DNA of 64,000 nucleotides from Bacteroidota bacterium (GTDB lineage Bacteria; Bacteroidota; Bacteroidia; Chitinophagales; BACL12). Under the pieces are notes generated by a model. The model was given only the letters and a program-made list of their open reading frames with translations, was not told the DNA's origin and did not search any database. Location: NCBI GenBank assembly GCA_016706255.1, contig JADJJZ010000011.1:124001-188000 (forward strand), read 5' to 3'. The position numbers and the translations under genes were made by a program. How positions within the stretch are numbered: position 1 is the stretch's first letter; each line of letters starts with the position of its first letter. Shown here one piece after another: positions 36,019-46,296 of the stretch.

Positions 36019-38871
36019 TTAAAACTTCCAGCTTAAACCTAATAACAAGTGACGTTGTTCGTAATATCTTGCAGGATTATCCGGTGGAGTTCCGTATGAA
36101 CGGGGGTCACGCGGGTCGATAAATGCAGGGTCGCGCCATTCGCTCGGAACCGGGTCGCCGTAGGCATATGCCTCGCCTGTAACCGGATTTACAATTGCAG
36201 TATTTAATGTATTTAATACATTCGTCAGCTCAAAAGTAAATGCCAGTTGTGTCGTCTTTAAATCCCACCATTTTTTGTAAGTAATATTCAGCCAAAAATT
36301 ACTTGCGCCAATTTCAGAATATCTTTTTACAGGATCAGAAACAATTTCATAAATTGGTCTGCCTGATATTGCTTCGTATCCTGTTAATTCGTAAGGTGTA
36401 TAGCGTTTACCGGTTCTGTAAATGGCTTCCGTATAAAAGGTCATTTTATTAATCCATGTTTTTCCAAATGCACCTTTATCATTATCGAGCATGAAAATTA
36501 AATATGTTTTTGCATCAATCGGACTATCCCATGCAAGTGGTGTTTCAATTGATGTTTCTGAATTTCCTGTTGCTAAAATATTGCCCAATGCTTCTGATGC
36601 GGATGAGCTTTGGCCCGTTGCAATACTGTAACTTAACGAAATACTTCCGCTAAACCATTTTTGTACACGTTTTAAATAAGCAACCTCAATACCACGCACA
36701 CGAGCATAATCTGAATTTATTCTTATTGTTCTGGCAACTTCTCTTCCTGTAGCATCTTCAATTAATACGGTACTGGAGGTAATAAAATCATATTTATCTT
36801 TCCAGAATGCAGTTACATTAATGGCATCATTTGATGTTATAGATGATTTTAATCCCAATTCATACGCAATATCTACCTCAGGATTTAAATCAGGATTGCC
36901 AATAAAACCTAATGTTGAACGGTCGGCAAAATATGGGTCCATACCCGTGTAAACATAGCTGGGATGCGGCATTACCGTGCTGTGTCCGTAATTAAAAAAC
37001 AATACCTGATTTTCTTTAATTGGAAACGAAGCTGAAAATTTCGGTAACAAACGCATTTTAAATCTGCGTTCACCTAAACCATAACTATCGTTGTAATATG
37101 CATCTCTGAAAGCATCTGCAATTGTAGTCGTCGGATCGGCAACTGCATCATCCAAAAATTTCCCCGGAAACCAATATTCGAGTCGTAAACCGGCTTCTGC
37201 AATTAATCCTAAATATTTTAATTTATCGGAAATAAATAAAGCACCTGAAAGTGGATTTACTTTCCATACATCACTGATATCACCCAAACGATATGATTGC
37301 GAATAAGTGCCATCGGCTAATTGAATCGGTGCGCCTATCCAAGGACGTGTAATATCGATCCACTGATACTCCTGTGGTTTTAATTCTGTTCCGAAAAATA
37401 ATTTATTGCGCGTGTCTTTCGAATAAATATTTGCTGAAGCACGAATGGTATATTCCAACACATAATGGTCGTGCCATAATGTTGCAATACCGCCATTATT
37501 GTATAAACCAGGACCGGGATTTACAAAAACAATACTGTCGTCAGGGTTAAAAACCGTAGCAGGGTAGGTGACAATACTTTCCGGGTCAAACTCGGTATTC
37601 ACCACATCAGGTCGCCATGGAGCACCGTTGGCATCTGCACGTAGTTTTACATATAAACGGGAAGCGGTAATCTGGTAACTCAGCGTATTGCTGACAGTCT
37701 GGCTCCATTTTATGGTTTCGAGATTGGTATCGTGGGTATAAGTATTGGCATTATCGGGCTGTAAGGCAAACAGGAATTGATATCCGGGATTAAAACTCAC
37801 ATCGTTTCCGGTAACGCGCAACATGTTATAATCCTGATTAATGGTGATACTTTTTAAATACGTGAAACTGAGTCGGCGCTTGGGGTCAAATTTGTAATCC
37901 AACTTCAACATGCCCGCCCAGCGGTTATCCTGGTATGGCGACCATTGTGTATTGGGATATAAAGATGAAACCACCTGCTCGGCAGCGGCGCCGGCACCAT
38001 TTGGAGAATTGGGAATAAAGGTGTCGCTGAAATTGGTTTTTAGTGTAGTATAAAACGTCAGTTTCTTCTTAAAAGCAAGCGGACCGCCCATTCCGAGCTC
38101 CATTACCTGTTGGTTCCAGGTGCTGCCGGCTGTTTCGTTAAATCCGAAATTATCGCGTTTATAGCCTGCATTAAATTCAAATTTTTCGTCGCCCGATTTG
38201 GTTTGTGTATTTACAATACCTGCAGTAGCGTTACCATATTCCACACCTGCACCACCGGTAGTTACGTCAATTTTGGCAATACTATTTGTTCCGATATCTA
38301 TCCCGAAACCCGTTCCGCTCAAGGGGTCACGGGCAGAAACATCATCAATATAAAAACCTGTTTCATAACTCCTCCCACCGCGAATATGCACCCCATCAGC
38401 ACTTTGAACAACGCCGGTTTGCATGTTTACCACACTTTGAATCTGGCGAACAGGTTGCAGGTCAATTTCCTTGGAAGTAAGCGTGGTGCTGGTTTTGGCG
38501 TCTTCTACATCCACCAGAGGTTTGTCGCCATAAATCACCACCGCATCATCAAACGTGAGCACCGTAGTTTTCAGCTTTACATCCAGCTTTTTTTGTTCGC
38601 CTTCGGTAAATTTCTGGGCAGTAAACAGCGTTTTTTCGTAACCGATGTAAGTAAACTGAATATTGTATTCCCCGGCCGGAATGCCGCTGATGGTATATAT
38701 TCCATCAAAATCGGAAATGGCACCCATTGTAGTTCCTGTGAGAATAATATTAACGCCGGGCAGGGTTTCGCCGGTGCCGGCATCGGTAACTTTACCTGAT
38801 AAAGTTGCGGTTTGAGCATCAACAAAAAATGCTGCCAAAACCAAACATAAAACAGATAAAATTTTCCTCAT
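36019..38871 (-). CDS. TonB-dependent outer-membrane receptor
   Basis: 950 residues. Signal peptide (ending FFVDAQ), then a carboxypeptidase-like regulatory domain (about 20-105: TLSGKVTDAGTGETLPGVNI ... SDFDGIYTISGIPAGEYNI). The plug follows (about 125-225: LTSKEIDLQPVRQIQSVVNM, VHIRGGRSYETGFYIDDV), then a long barrel ending QRHLLLGLSWKF with terminal Phe, the outer-membrane beta signal. It imports an unknown ligand with energy from TonB/ExbB/ExbD. No SusD-like partner gene is adjacent, so it is not a typical glycan-uptake pair. It is divergent from the large propeller operon, with a 257-bp gap. Confidence 0.93.
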   Translation of the reverse strand: MRKILSVLCLVLAAFFVDAQTATLSGKVTDAGTGETLPGVNIILTGTTMGAISDFDGIYTISGIPAGEYNIQFTYIGYEKTLFTAQKFTEGEQKKLDVKLKTTVLTFDDAVVIYGDKPLVDVEDAKTSTTLTSKEIDLQPVRQIQSVVNMQTGVVQSADGVHIRGGRSYETGFYIDDVSARDPLSGTGFGIDIGTNSIAKIDVTTGGAGVEYGNATAGIVNTQTKSGDEKFEFNAGYKRDNFGFNETAGSTWNQQVMELGMGGPLAFKKKLTFYTTLKTNFSDTFIPNSPNGAGAAAEQVVSSLYPNTQWSPYQDNRWAGMLKLDYKFDPKRRLSFTYLKSITINQDYNMLRVTGNDVSFNPGYQFLFALQPDNANTYTHDTNLETIKWSQTVSNTLSYQITASRLYVKLRADANGAPWRPDVVNTEFDPESIVTYPATVFNPDDSIVFVNPGPGLYNNGGIATLWHDHYVLEYTIRASANIYSKDTRNKLFFGTELKPQEYQWIDITRPWIGAPIQLADGTYSQSYRLGDISDVWKVNPLSGALFISDKLKYLGLIAEAGLRLEYWFPGKFLDDAVADPTTTIADAFRDAYYNDSYGLGERRFKMRLLPKFSASFPIKENQVLFFNYGHSTVMPHPSYVYTGMDPYFADRSTLGFIGNPDLNPEVDIAYELGLKSSITSNDAINVTAFWKDKYDFITSSTVLIEDATGREVARTIRINSDYARVRGIEVAYLKRVQKWFSGSISLSYSIATGQSSSASEALGNILATGNSETSIETPLAWDSPIDAKTYLIFMLDNDKGAFGKTWINKMTFYTEAIYRTGKRYTPYELTGYEAISGRPIYEIVSDPVKRYSEIGASNFWLNITYKKWWDLKTTQLAFTFELTNVLNTLNTAIVNPVTGEAYAYGDPVPSEWRDPAFIDPRDPRSYGTPPDNPARYYEQRHLLLGLSWKF

Positions 38872-39128
38872 TGCCTCAAAGTTGAATAATTTGAATGAAT
38901 TAGTAAAAAAAGCTTGTGGAAAACAATGAAATTAACGTAGAATTAAACCGGCAGGAACGCCTGAAAACCAATTACTTTTTGGGCATATGTCACAAAAGGC
39001 CGGTTATTTTTTGATAATTTTTGGTGAAAAGGTTTTGGATGGTTATTTTTAGTACTGAAACACCCCATGTTTTCTGCGTTAGCATTTTGCGGGAAATGGG
39101 TAATTTTTTATTAACAAAACACACAACT
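38872..39128. other. Divergent region upstream of the propeller operon
   Basis: 257 bp between the TonB receptor start and the first propeller gene. It must hold the promoter of the operon if the thirteen genes form one unit. I see several T-rich TAnn-TTTTG-like sites but no clean -33/-7 pair. An upstream ATG (39021) in the frame of the first gene would add 36 residues before the signal peptide, and I reject it. Confidence 0.4.
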
Positions 39129-41279
39129 ATGCGTAAATTGCTCCTCAACCTTTGTACTTTATTTTTATTCCTTTTCCTTTTTGGAACGAACCTTCATTTA
39201 TCCGCTCAAGCACCCGCCATTGAATGGCAGCAAACCTACGGCGGAACCGAAGCCGATTTTATGAACGTTGCTCTCAGCACATCAGATGGCGGTTACTTTT
39301 TTGCAGGCGATTCTTATTCTTCGATTACCGGAAATAAAACAGAAAACTCGAATGGCGCTACCGATTTTTGGGTAATTAAAACTGATGCCACGGGAACAAT
39401 CCAATGGCAAAATGCAATCGGCGGTTCTGCTTACGATGTATTATACGATGCACATCAAACACCGGATGGCGGATTTATTATTGGTGGATATTCCAGTTCC
39501 GGAATTTCAGGTGATAAAACTGAAAGCAATTTGGGTGAACAGGATTATTGGGTTTTAAAACTCGATAATACCGGTGCAATTACTTGGCAAAATTCACTGC
39601 GGACAAATAAAAATGATATGTGTACTTCGATACATCCTACCGCTGATGGTGGGTATATTATCGGCGGATTTTCTGCGGGTGGAATTAATGGCTATAAAAC
39701 TACAGCAAGCAAGGGATTGGATGATTTTTGGATTTTAAAACTGGATGCAACAGGTAATATACTCTGGCAAAAATCAATCGGCGGAAGCGGAAGCGATTTA
39801 TTGGTTACACTGCGCCAAACTACTGATGGTGGCTATATTGTAGGCGGTTCATCCATTTCAAATTTATCGGGTGATAAAACAGAAAACAGCAACGGTGCTT
39901 ATGATTATTGGATATTGAAATTAAATGCAACCGGAAATATTGTATGGCAAAATACCATCGGTGGCAGTGATATGGATGCGTTGAGTGATGTAATTCAGAC
40001 ATCAGATGGTGGTTATTTAATTGGCGGATATTCATCATCCGGAATTACAGGCGATAAAACTGAAGCAAATTTAGGGTCCGATGATTATTGGATTTTAAAA
40101 TTGGATGATTTAGGCAATATCACCTGGCAAAATACCATTGGTGGATCTGCACGTGATGTGCTAACCGGATTACATCAAACAGCAGATAACGGTTATATCA
40201 TAAATGGATATACACCTACAGGCATTTCCGGTGATAAAACAGAAGGAACTTATGGTGGATTTTCGTACGGCGATTACTGGGTAATTAAAGTTGATGAAAC
40301 CGGTAATATCATCTGGCAAAAAACAATTGGCGGAAATGGTGAAGATTTAAGTGGTGGATTAGATATAAATGCAGACGGCTCGATTATTATTTCAGGAACT
40401 TCTATGTCGCCTGTGTCAGGAAATAAAACAACGCCATTTTATGGTATTGCCGATTTTTGGGCAATTAAACTGGAAACGGATTGTATTGCGGAAGATGAAA
40501 TATGTAATGGCATCGACGACGATTGTAACGGAATGGTAGATGATGATATTGCGATGTTCGCAGTGGCTTATCCTGATGGAGCGACAAGTGTTTGTCAGGG
40601 AAATACTGTTTTATTGATTTCGGAATACAGTGGCGATGATGTACAATGGACGCGCAACGGCTCCAATATTCCGGGCGCAACTGCTGATACCTATGTTGCA
40701 AATAAAACGGGTATGTATGCGGTTACTACCAGCAGCGCATGTGGTTCTGTTTCTTCCGGTCCGGTGGTGGTTACGGTAAATAAAAATCCAAATGCAGGAA
40801 TAACTGCAATCGGACCAACTTCCTTTTGTCCCGGTGGCAGCGTAACATTAACTGAAGCGCCTATTGCAGGTTGTGTGTATCAATGGTATAAAGGTGGTGC
40901 TCCCATTGTTGGTGCTACAGGATTAAATTATGTTGCAACTACTTCAGGAAATTACAGATGTGGTGTTACAAAAGTTGCAACCGGATGTTATAAAAATTCA
41001 AATGTAATTGCGGTAAATGCAACTTGTAAAGAAGGAATAATGAATAATAATGATTTGGTAATTTACCCAAATCCTGCTACTTCATTAATTACTTTGGAAT
41101 CTACCGATGCAAATCCTAAAACAGTAACAATTACCGATGGAATTGGCAGCGTGATAATGGAATTTGAAACAAATGAAATGTTAATTGAAATTAATATTGA
41201 AAATTTACCTTCCGGTATTTATTATATTAATTGTCATGCAGAAAATAATATTTCTTCCAATAAATTTATTAAAATTTAA
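39129..41279 (+). CDS. Propeller array gene 1: seven-bladed propeller, MopE motif, two Ig-like modules, T9SS tail
   Basis: 716 residues from ATG 39129; the start at 39021 would bury the signal peptide (LCTLFLFLFLFGTNLHLSAQ). The strand IEWQQTYGG opens the propeller, and seven blades follow, each with GGYxxGG, GDKTE and a D-Y/F-W strand (ATDFW, QDYW, DDFW, YDYW, DDYW, GDYW, ADFW). The last blade lacks the final WQNTIGG strand, so the N-terminal strand probably closes the ring. The MopE-type metal-binding motif CNGIDDDCNGMVDDD lies near residue 457, two Ig-like modules with YQWYKGG lie at about 487-635, and the sorting domain (LVIYPNPATS ... SGIYYINC ... KFIKI) at 640-716. First gene of the array, opposite the TonB gene. 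The ligand is unknown. Confidence 0.88.
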   Translation: MRKLLLNLCTLFLFLFLFGTNLHLSAQAPAIEWQQTYGGTEADFMNVALSTSDGGYFFAGDSYSSITGNKTENSNGATDFWVIKTDATGTIQWQNAIGGSAYDVLYDAHQTPDGGFIIGGYSSSGISGDKTESNLGEQDYWVLKLDNTGAITWQNSLRTNKNDMCTSIHPTADGGYIIGGFSAGGINGYKTTASKGLDDFWILKLDATGNILWQKSIGGSGSDLLVTLRQTTDGGYIVGGSSISNLSGDKTENSNGAYDYWILKLNATGNIVWQNTIGGSDMDALSDVIQTSDGGYLIGGYSSSGITGDKTEANLGSDDYWILKLDDLGNITWQNTIGGSARDVLTGLHQTADNGYIINGYTPTGISGDKTEGTYGGFSYGDYWVIKVDETGNIIWQKTIGGNGEDLSGGLDINADGSIIISGTSMSPVSGNKTTPFYGIADFWAIKLETDCIAEDEICNGIDDDCNGMVDDDIAMFAVAYPDGATSVCQGNTVLLISEYSGDDVQWTRNGSNIPGATADTYVANKTGMYAVTTSSACGSVSSGPVVVTVNKNPNAGITAIGPTSFCPGGSVTLTEAPIAGCVYQWYKGGAPIVGATGLNYVATTSGNYRCGVTKVATGCYKNSNVIAVNATCKEGIMNNNDLVIYPNPATSLITLESTDANPKTVTITDGIGSVIMEFETNEMLIEINIENLPSGIYYINCHAENNISSNKFIKI

Positions 41280-41289
41280 TTAGGTTCCA

Positions 41290-43227
41290 ATGATCAGAAT
41301 ATCCGTAATTTATAAGTTGCTAAATTCAAGCGCTTTCCGCAATACAATAATATGTGGTATTTTTTGTGTTGAAGGAATTTTTAAAATATACGCGCAGGCA
41401 CCGGAAATTCAGTGGCAAAATACGATTGGTGGAAATAAAGAAGATGTAATTTATAGTTGTAAAAAAACTTTAGATGATGGTTTCATTTTAGGTGGAACAA
41501 GTACATCTGCAAGCAGTGGTGATAAATCGGAAAATAACATGGGTTTATCCGCAACTACAGATTATTGGATTGTAAAAACAGATGCAGCAGGCAATATTGA
41601 ATGGGAAAATACAATTGGTGGAAATAAAGATGATGAACTCAGAGATATCATTCCAACAGCAGATGGCGGTTATCTGGCAGCAGGTTTTTCATATTCAGGT
41701 ATTGGTGGCGACAAAACAGAAAGCCGCATTAGTGGTCCTTTTTATGCTGATTATTGGGTATTAAAACTTAATGCAACAGGAGATATTCTATGGCAAAATA
41801 CAATAGGTGGTGGTTTTGATGATGAACTTTATTGTGTTATTGAAAATGAAGACGGCAGTTTTTATTTAGGCGGACAATCAAGTTCAGAGATAGGCGCTGA
41901 TAAAACTGAAAATGCATATGCCATGGATGTCTGGATTGTTCAAATAAATGAAACAGGCAACATTATTTGGCAAACAACAATAGGGGGATTGCTGGGCGAT
42001 TACCTGACATCGATGAAAAAAACATCAGACGGAGGATTAATTCTGGGTTGTTATTCTTATTCTGAGGCTGGTGCAGATAAATCAGAAAATTGTTATGGCT
42101 ATTATGATTATTGGATTGTAAAATTAGATGCATCAGGAATTATAGAATGGGAAAATACAATTGGCGGAAATAATCCTGATTATTTAAATGATATAACAGA
42201 AATTCCAGGTGGCGGATATCTGGCAATTGGAGGGTCATCTTCCGATGCCTCCGGCGAAAAATCCACAACAGCTTTTGGCGGGTTTGGATATGATGACTAT
42301 TGGATAATTAAATTGGATGCGAACGGTAATTTGATATGGGAAAAAATTTATGGCGGCGATAGTGGCGATTATGCAACCTGTGTAACAGCTTTGTCGGATG
42401 GTAATTTTTTAATTGGCGGTAATTCTTCCTCACAAATTTCCGGTAACAAAACAACCGGCACTTTTGAGTTTACGATAGATATTTGGATAATTAAAATTGA
42501 CAGTGATGGCAATATCATCTGGGAAAATTCTATTGGTGGAGATGGTTACGACTATGTATTAGAAATGCCAATTGCAGCTGATGGCGGCGTTTTGCTTGGA
42601 GGGTTTTCTTATTCGGGCATATCAGGCGATAAAACAGAGGCGAATAATGGTATTGCTGATTTTGCTGATTTATGGATAATAAAAAATTATCCGGAAATAT
42701 GCCCGATTCCTGTTGGCATTTTTGCAAATAATATCACACCGAATAAAGCAACTATTCATTGGGATAATATTTTGGGCGCAGATAATTATCAAATCTGGTA
42801 CAGACAAACTGGAATCGGCCCTTGGATTAAAAAAACAACCGCTGTCAATTCTAAAACACTTAAATCATTAATGCCGGAAACAGATTATGAATATAAAATT
42901 CGTGTTTTATGTGCAGATGGCAGTTATGGTGATTTCTCAGAAATTTATTCTTTTACCACTTTGTCTTTACGTTCTGAAAATAATTTGATTTCAAATTATA
43001 CCGTTGCGCCAAACCCGGCAGGTGAAAAAATAATTATTAATGGATTACTACCTGCTGAAGCAAATATGGCTTTATACGATGTTACCGGAAGAAAAATAAA
43101 TGAATTTAATATTTCAGACAAAAATTTTACAACGGAAGTAAATTTAAATAATTTACCTGTCGGCATTTATTATATTACAATTGTTCAAAACAATCTAGCA
43201 CAAACAATTCAATTTATTCATCAATAA
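41290..43227 (+). CDS. Propeller array gene 2: seven-bladed propeller, FN3-like module, T9SS tail
   Basis: 645 residues. The signal segment ends KIYAQ, and the opening strand is IQWQNTIGG. Seven blades (TDYW, ADYW, MDVW, YDYW, DDYW, IDIW, ADLW) carry the repeat GGxxLGGxSxS and GDKTE. In place of MopE and Ig modules it has one fibronectin type III-like module at about 470-560 (NITPNKATIHWDN, NYQIWYRQTG, PETDYEYKIRVLC). The sorting domain (TVAPNPAGEKIIING ... GIYYITI) is at 567-645, with APNP instead of YPNP. The gap to gene 1 is 10 bp. Exported through T9SS; the target is unknown. Confidence 0.87.
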   Translation: MIRISVIYKLLNSSAFRNTIICGIFCVEGIFKIYAQAPEIQWQNTIGGNKEDVIYSCKKTLDDGFILGGTSTSASSGDKSENNMGLSATTDYWIVKTDAAGNIEWENTIGGNKDDELRDIIPTADGGYLAAGFSYSGIGGDKTESRISGPFYADYWVLKLNATGDILWQNTIGGGFDDELYCVIENEDGSFYLGGQSSSEIGADKTENAYAMDVWIVQINETGNIIWQTTIGGLLGDYLTSMKKTSDGGLILGCYSYSEAGADKSENCYGYYDYWIVKLDASGIIEWENTIGGNNPDYLNDITEIPGGGYLAIGGSSSDASGEKSTTAFGGFGYDDYWIIKLDANGNLIWEKIYGGDSGDYATCVTALSDGNFLIGGNSSSQISGNKTTGTFEFTIDIWIIKIDSDGNIIWENSIGGDGYDYVLEMPIAADGGVLLGGFSYSGISGDKTEANNGIADFADLWIIKNYPEICPIPVGIFANNITPNKATIHWDNILGADNYQIWYRQTGIGPWIKKTTAVNSKTLKSLMPETDYEYKIRVLCADGSYGDFSEIYSFTTLSLRSENNLISNYTVAPNPAGEKIIINGLLPAEANMALYDVTGRKINEFNISDKNFTTEVNLNNLPVGIYYITIVQNNLAQTIQFIHQ

Positions 43228-43236
43228 CGAAAAATC

Positions 43237-45115
43237 ATGAGCAAATCAACACACATGACAAAGGTTAAAACCTTTTTGGTAAGCACTGCTATTGTGCTTG
43301 GATGTAATACGGTTATAGCACAATCACCGGGTATTCAATGGCAGGGTGTATACGGAGGAACTGCCTCCGATTATCTTACTTCTTCGCGTCAAACACCCGA
43401 CGGAGGTTATATTTTTGGCGGATATTCAAACAGCGGCATCAACGGAAATAAAACCGAAGATAAAGTTGGTTTATACGATTACTGGATCATTAAAACTGAT
43501 GCAGATGGTAATATCGAATGGCAAAATACAATTGGCGGCACACAAAACGATTATTTAAATAATGTGGAACCAACTGCAGATGGTGGATATATTTTAGGTG
43601 GTACTTCTTTTAGTGACAGCACTGCCGATAAATCAGAAAATAAAAATGGTGCTCAGGATTTTTGGATAATAAAAATAGACGGTTCCGGAAATATTGTTTG
43701 GGAAAATACCATTGGTGGTGATGCCTATGATTATTTACATATCATTCATCAAACACCTGACGGCGGATATATTGCAGGCGGTTATTCCGATAGCGGATTG
43801 AGCGGTGATAAATCAGAAGCTGGTCAGGGATTTATTGACTATTGGATTGTAAAACTAGATGCTTCAGGAAATATTGAATGGGATAACACCATAGGTGGAA
43901 ATGGTTCTGATAATTTATTTGATATTTCGCTTACTACAGATGGTGGCTATATCGTTGCAGGTGGTTCTACAAGTGGAATTAGCGGCGATAAAACAGAAGC
44001 TGCTGCAGGTAATGATTACTGGATATTAAAGTTGGATAATTCAGGCAACATCGAATGGCAAAATACACTTGGTGCTGCAACAGAAGAAATTCCTGCCAGC
44101 ATTGTTCAAACAGGAGATGGTGGATATTTAGTAGGCGGTAAATCAAACAGCGGAATTAGTGGTGATAAAACAGAAGCTAATATCGGCAACAACGACTATT
44201 GGGTAATTAAATTAGATGCTTCCGGAAATATCGAATGGCAAAATACAATAGGGGGCACCGGTTCTGATATTGTAAATAAAGTGATGCAGGCAAGCGATGG
44301 TGAATATATGATTGCAGGAACTTCATCCAGCCCTTTAAGCGGTGATAAAACTGAGGCTTCTATTGGTTTGGATGATTATTGGTTAGTGAAAATTGATGAA
44401 CTTGGTGTAATAAAATGGGATAATACCATTGGCGGAAATAAAAGCGATAATTTAGTAGATGTGCAGGTTACAAACGACAATGGTTATATGCTCGGCGGTT
44501 ACAGCAGCACAAATGTAAATGGCGATAAAACAATTGCCGGTTTTGGTGGAATCGATTTCTGGGCAATTAAATTATTACCTGAAATTTGCCCTGTTCCTTT
44601 TGGTGCTTATGCAGATAACATTACTGCAATTAAAGCAACTGTTCACTGGAACCCAATACCAAGTATCGAATTATTCCAAATCTGGTATCGTCCTGTAGGA
44701 ACGCCAACATGGATTGAAAAAAACAACTACAACAAATTCTAAAGTATTAAAATCATTAACACCTGAAACTACTTACGAATACAAAATAAGGACTAAATGC
44801 CTCGACGGTGAGTTTGGCGAGTTTACAGCTTTAAATACATTTACTACATTGCCTTTGCGTGAGGCAAATATGAATGAACGTTCATTCATTGAGCTTTATC
44901 CTAACCCTGCTAACGGAATTGTAACTATCAGTTATGAAACAACATTTGTGGTTGGAAGTGTAACACTTGCCGATATTACAGGAAAGGTAGTATTAAGCAC
45001 AACTTTAACTAATGCAACAACAGCAATAAATATCTCCGGTATACCGGCAGGTTTCTATATCGTTATTACAAATTTTGATGGTAATACCATTTCAGAAAAA
45101 TTAATCATACAATAA
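43237..45115 (+). CDS. Propeller array gene 3: seven-bladed propeller, FN3-like module, T9SS tail; frameshifted
   Basis: The signal peptide ends NTVIAQ; ATG 43255 is an alternative start. The strand IQWQGVYGG and seven blades follow (YDYW, QDFW, IDYW, NDYW, NDYW, DDYW, IDFW), then an FN3-like module (IKATVHWNPI, LFQIWYRPVG). The frame from 43237 stops at 44742. The continuation lies in the next frame (KTTTTNSKVLKSLTPETTYE ... FTTLPLR), with the sorting domain IELYPNPANGIVTI ... KLIIQ ending at 45115. The break is at an A-run of seven (44717-44723), where six would restore the frame; gene 2 has the matching sequence unbroken. Joined length is about 625 residues. A sequencing error in a homopolymer and slippage-based phase variation are both possible. 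Confidence 0.82.
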
Positions 45116-45131
45116 GTATAAAATTGATATC

Positions 45132-46288
45132 ATGAAAAAAAATATCAAATCGCAACAATCAAAACTAATATCGTATTCCGCAATGGCGATACCGATAATT
45201 TTTGGCGGACAAATAAACGGACAAATTGTATATACCGACTTAGATCCGGATGTGGTCCTTAATCCTGAACCGACCTGCATACCTGTGCCGGGGGAAGAGT
45301 TTTATTGTTCCGATTTTTTGTTTTATGAACTTGATATTAACGCCGATGGGAATCATGATTTTGGAATTATGGCTCAAGTAGCTTACTGGAGTATCTGGCC
45401 ATCTAATTACAATACCAACAGAATGGAATTGTTTGTTTACAACGACAATTTTGTTGGTGGTAATGATGGATTTGTCGATTTATTTTCGGCAGAAGAAAAT
45501 ATTGGTGTAGGGATAGACTTGACGAATAGTGTTGACCCATGGATGGCTTATTGGAATTATGAAAATGTTGTTGCTGCGGATGGACAATTTTTAGATTCCG
45601 AATATCAGTTTGCTGCCTTGCGTATAAAAGTCGGACCAAATAAATATTATGGTTGGTTACGGGTTAGTATTGATAGCGTTGCAGATAAAATTACGATACA
45701 TGATTATGCTTTAATGCAAGCAGCCTCGCACCAATTTTAGCTGGTGCTACAGGCGGTTGTTTTCCACCTTCCATAGCAGGTGTTACAAATATAACTGCAA
45801 GTTCAGCGAAATTGCTATGGGCACCAAATCAGGAAGCCGATAAATTTCAATTGTGGTATCGGCAGGTAGGTGTAGGAGGGTGGACTAAATTAAATGTTCT
45901 CGGTAATGCAAAACAACGCACTATACCCGGATTAAATTGTGATGCAACTTATGAATGGAAAATAAGGACTAAATGTGGAGCTGAGTTTTCTGAATTTTCA
46001 TCCTTACAAAATTTCACTACGGCAAGTTGTAAAATAGGTGGTGACGAAAGTGATATTGCTCCTGCGTTAATTGTGTTTCCCAATCCTGCTACAAATACCA
46101 TAACTGTTTTTTCGCAGGAAGATATTGAATCGGGAACTTATACGATTGCCGATTTAAATGGCAAGGTAGTTTTATCAGGTAATTTGTCTGGGGCTGATAT
46201 AAATATTGCCTCATTACAATCGGGCATGTATTTTATTTCGATTACATCAAACGGAAATACTTATTTTGAAAAAATTATTAAGCAATAA
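45132..46288 (+). CDS. Propeller array gene 4: unknown N-domain, FN3-like module, T9SS tail; frameshifted
   Basis: The only complete array member without a propeller. The signal segment ends GQINGQ. A domain of about 180 residues (IVYTDLDPDVVLNPEP, FYELDINADGNHDFGIMAQV, GPNKYYGWLRVSIDS) holds a DINADGNHDF loop like an EF-hand-type calcium site. I recall similar domains in other Bacteroidota secreted proteins, but no named family. The frame from 45132 stops at 45740. In the alternative frame ASSLAPILAGATGGC leads into an FN3-like module (ITASSAKLLWAP, KFQLWYRQVG) and a sorting domain (IVFPNPATNTITVF ... KIIKQ) up to 46288. Loss of one A at about 45713 explains the break. The last part has no good start of its own. 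Confidence 0.75.
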
Positions 46289-46296
46289 ATCATTTT

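Noticed and set aside
38110..38799. 229-codon plus-strand frame antisense to the TonB receptor
   Set aside because: It lies fully inside a certain gene on the other strand and its translation is the mirror of conserved plug codons.
39021..39128. N-terminal extension of array gene 1
   Set aside because: It would place 36 mostly polar or mixed residues before a clear signal peptide.
45812..46288. Separate gene for an FN3-sorting domain protein
   Set aside because: No signal peptide, ATG inside a module, and the upstream sequence in the same frame continues the domain; it is the end of array gene 4.
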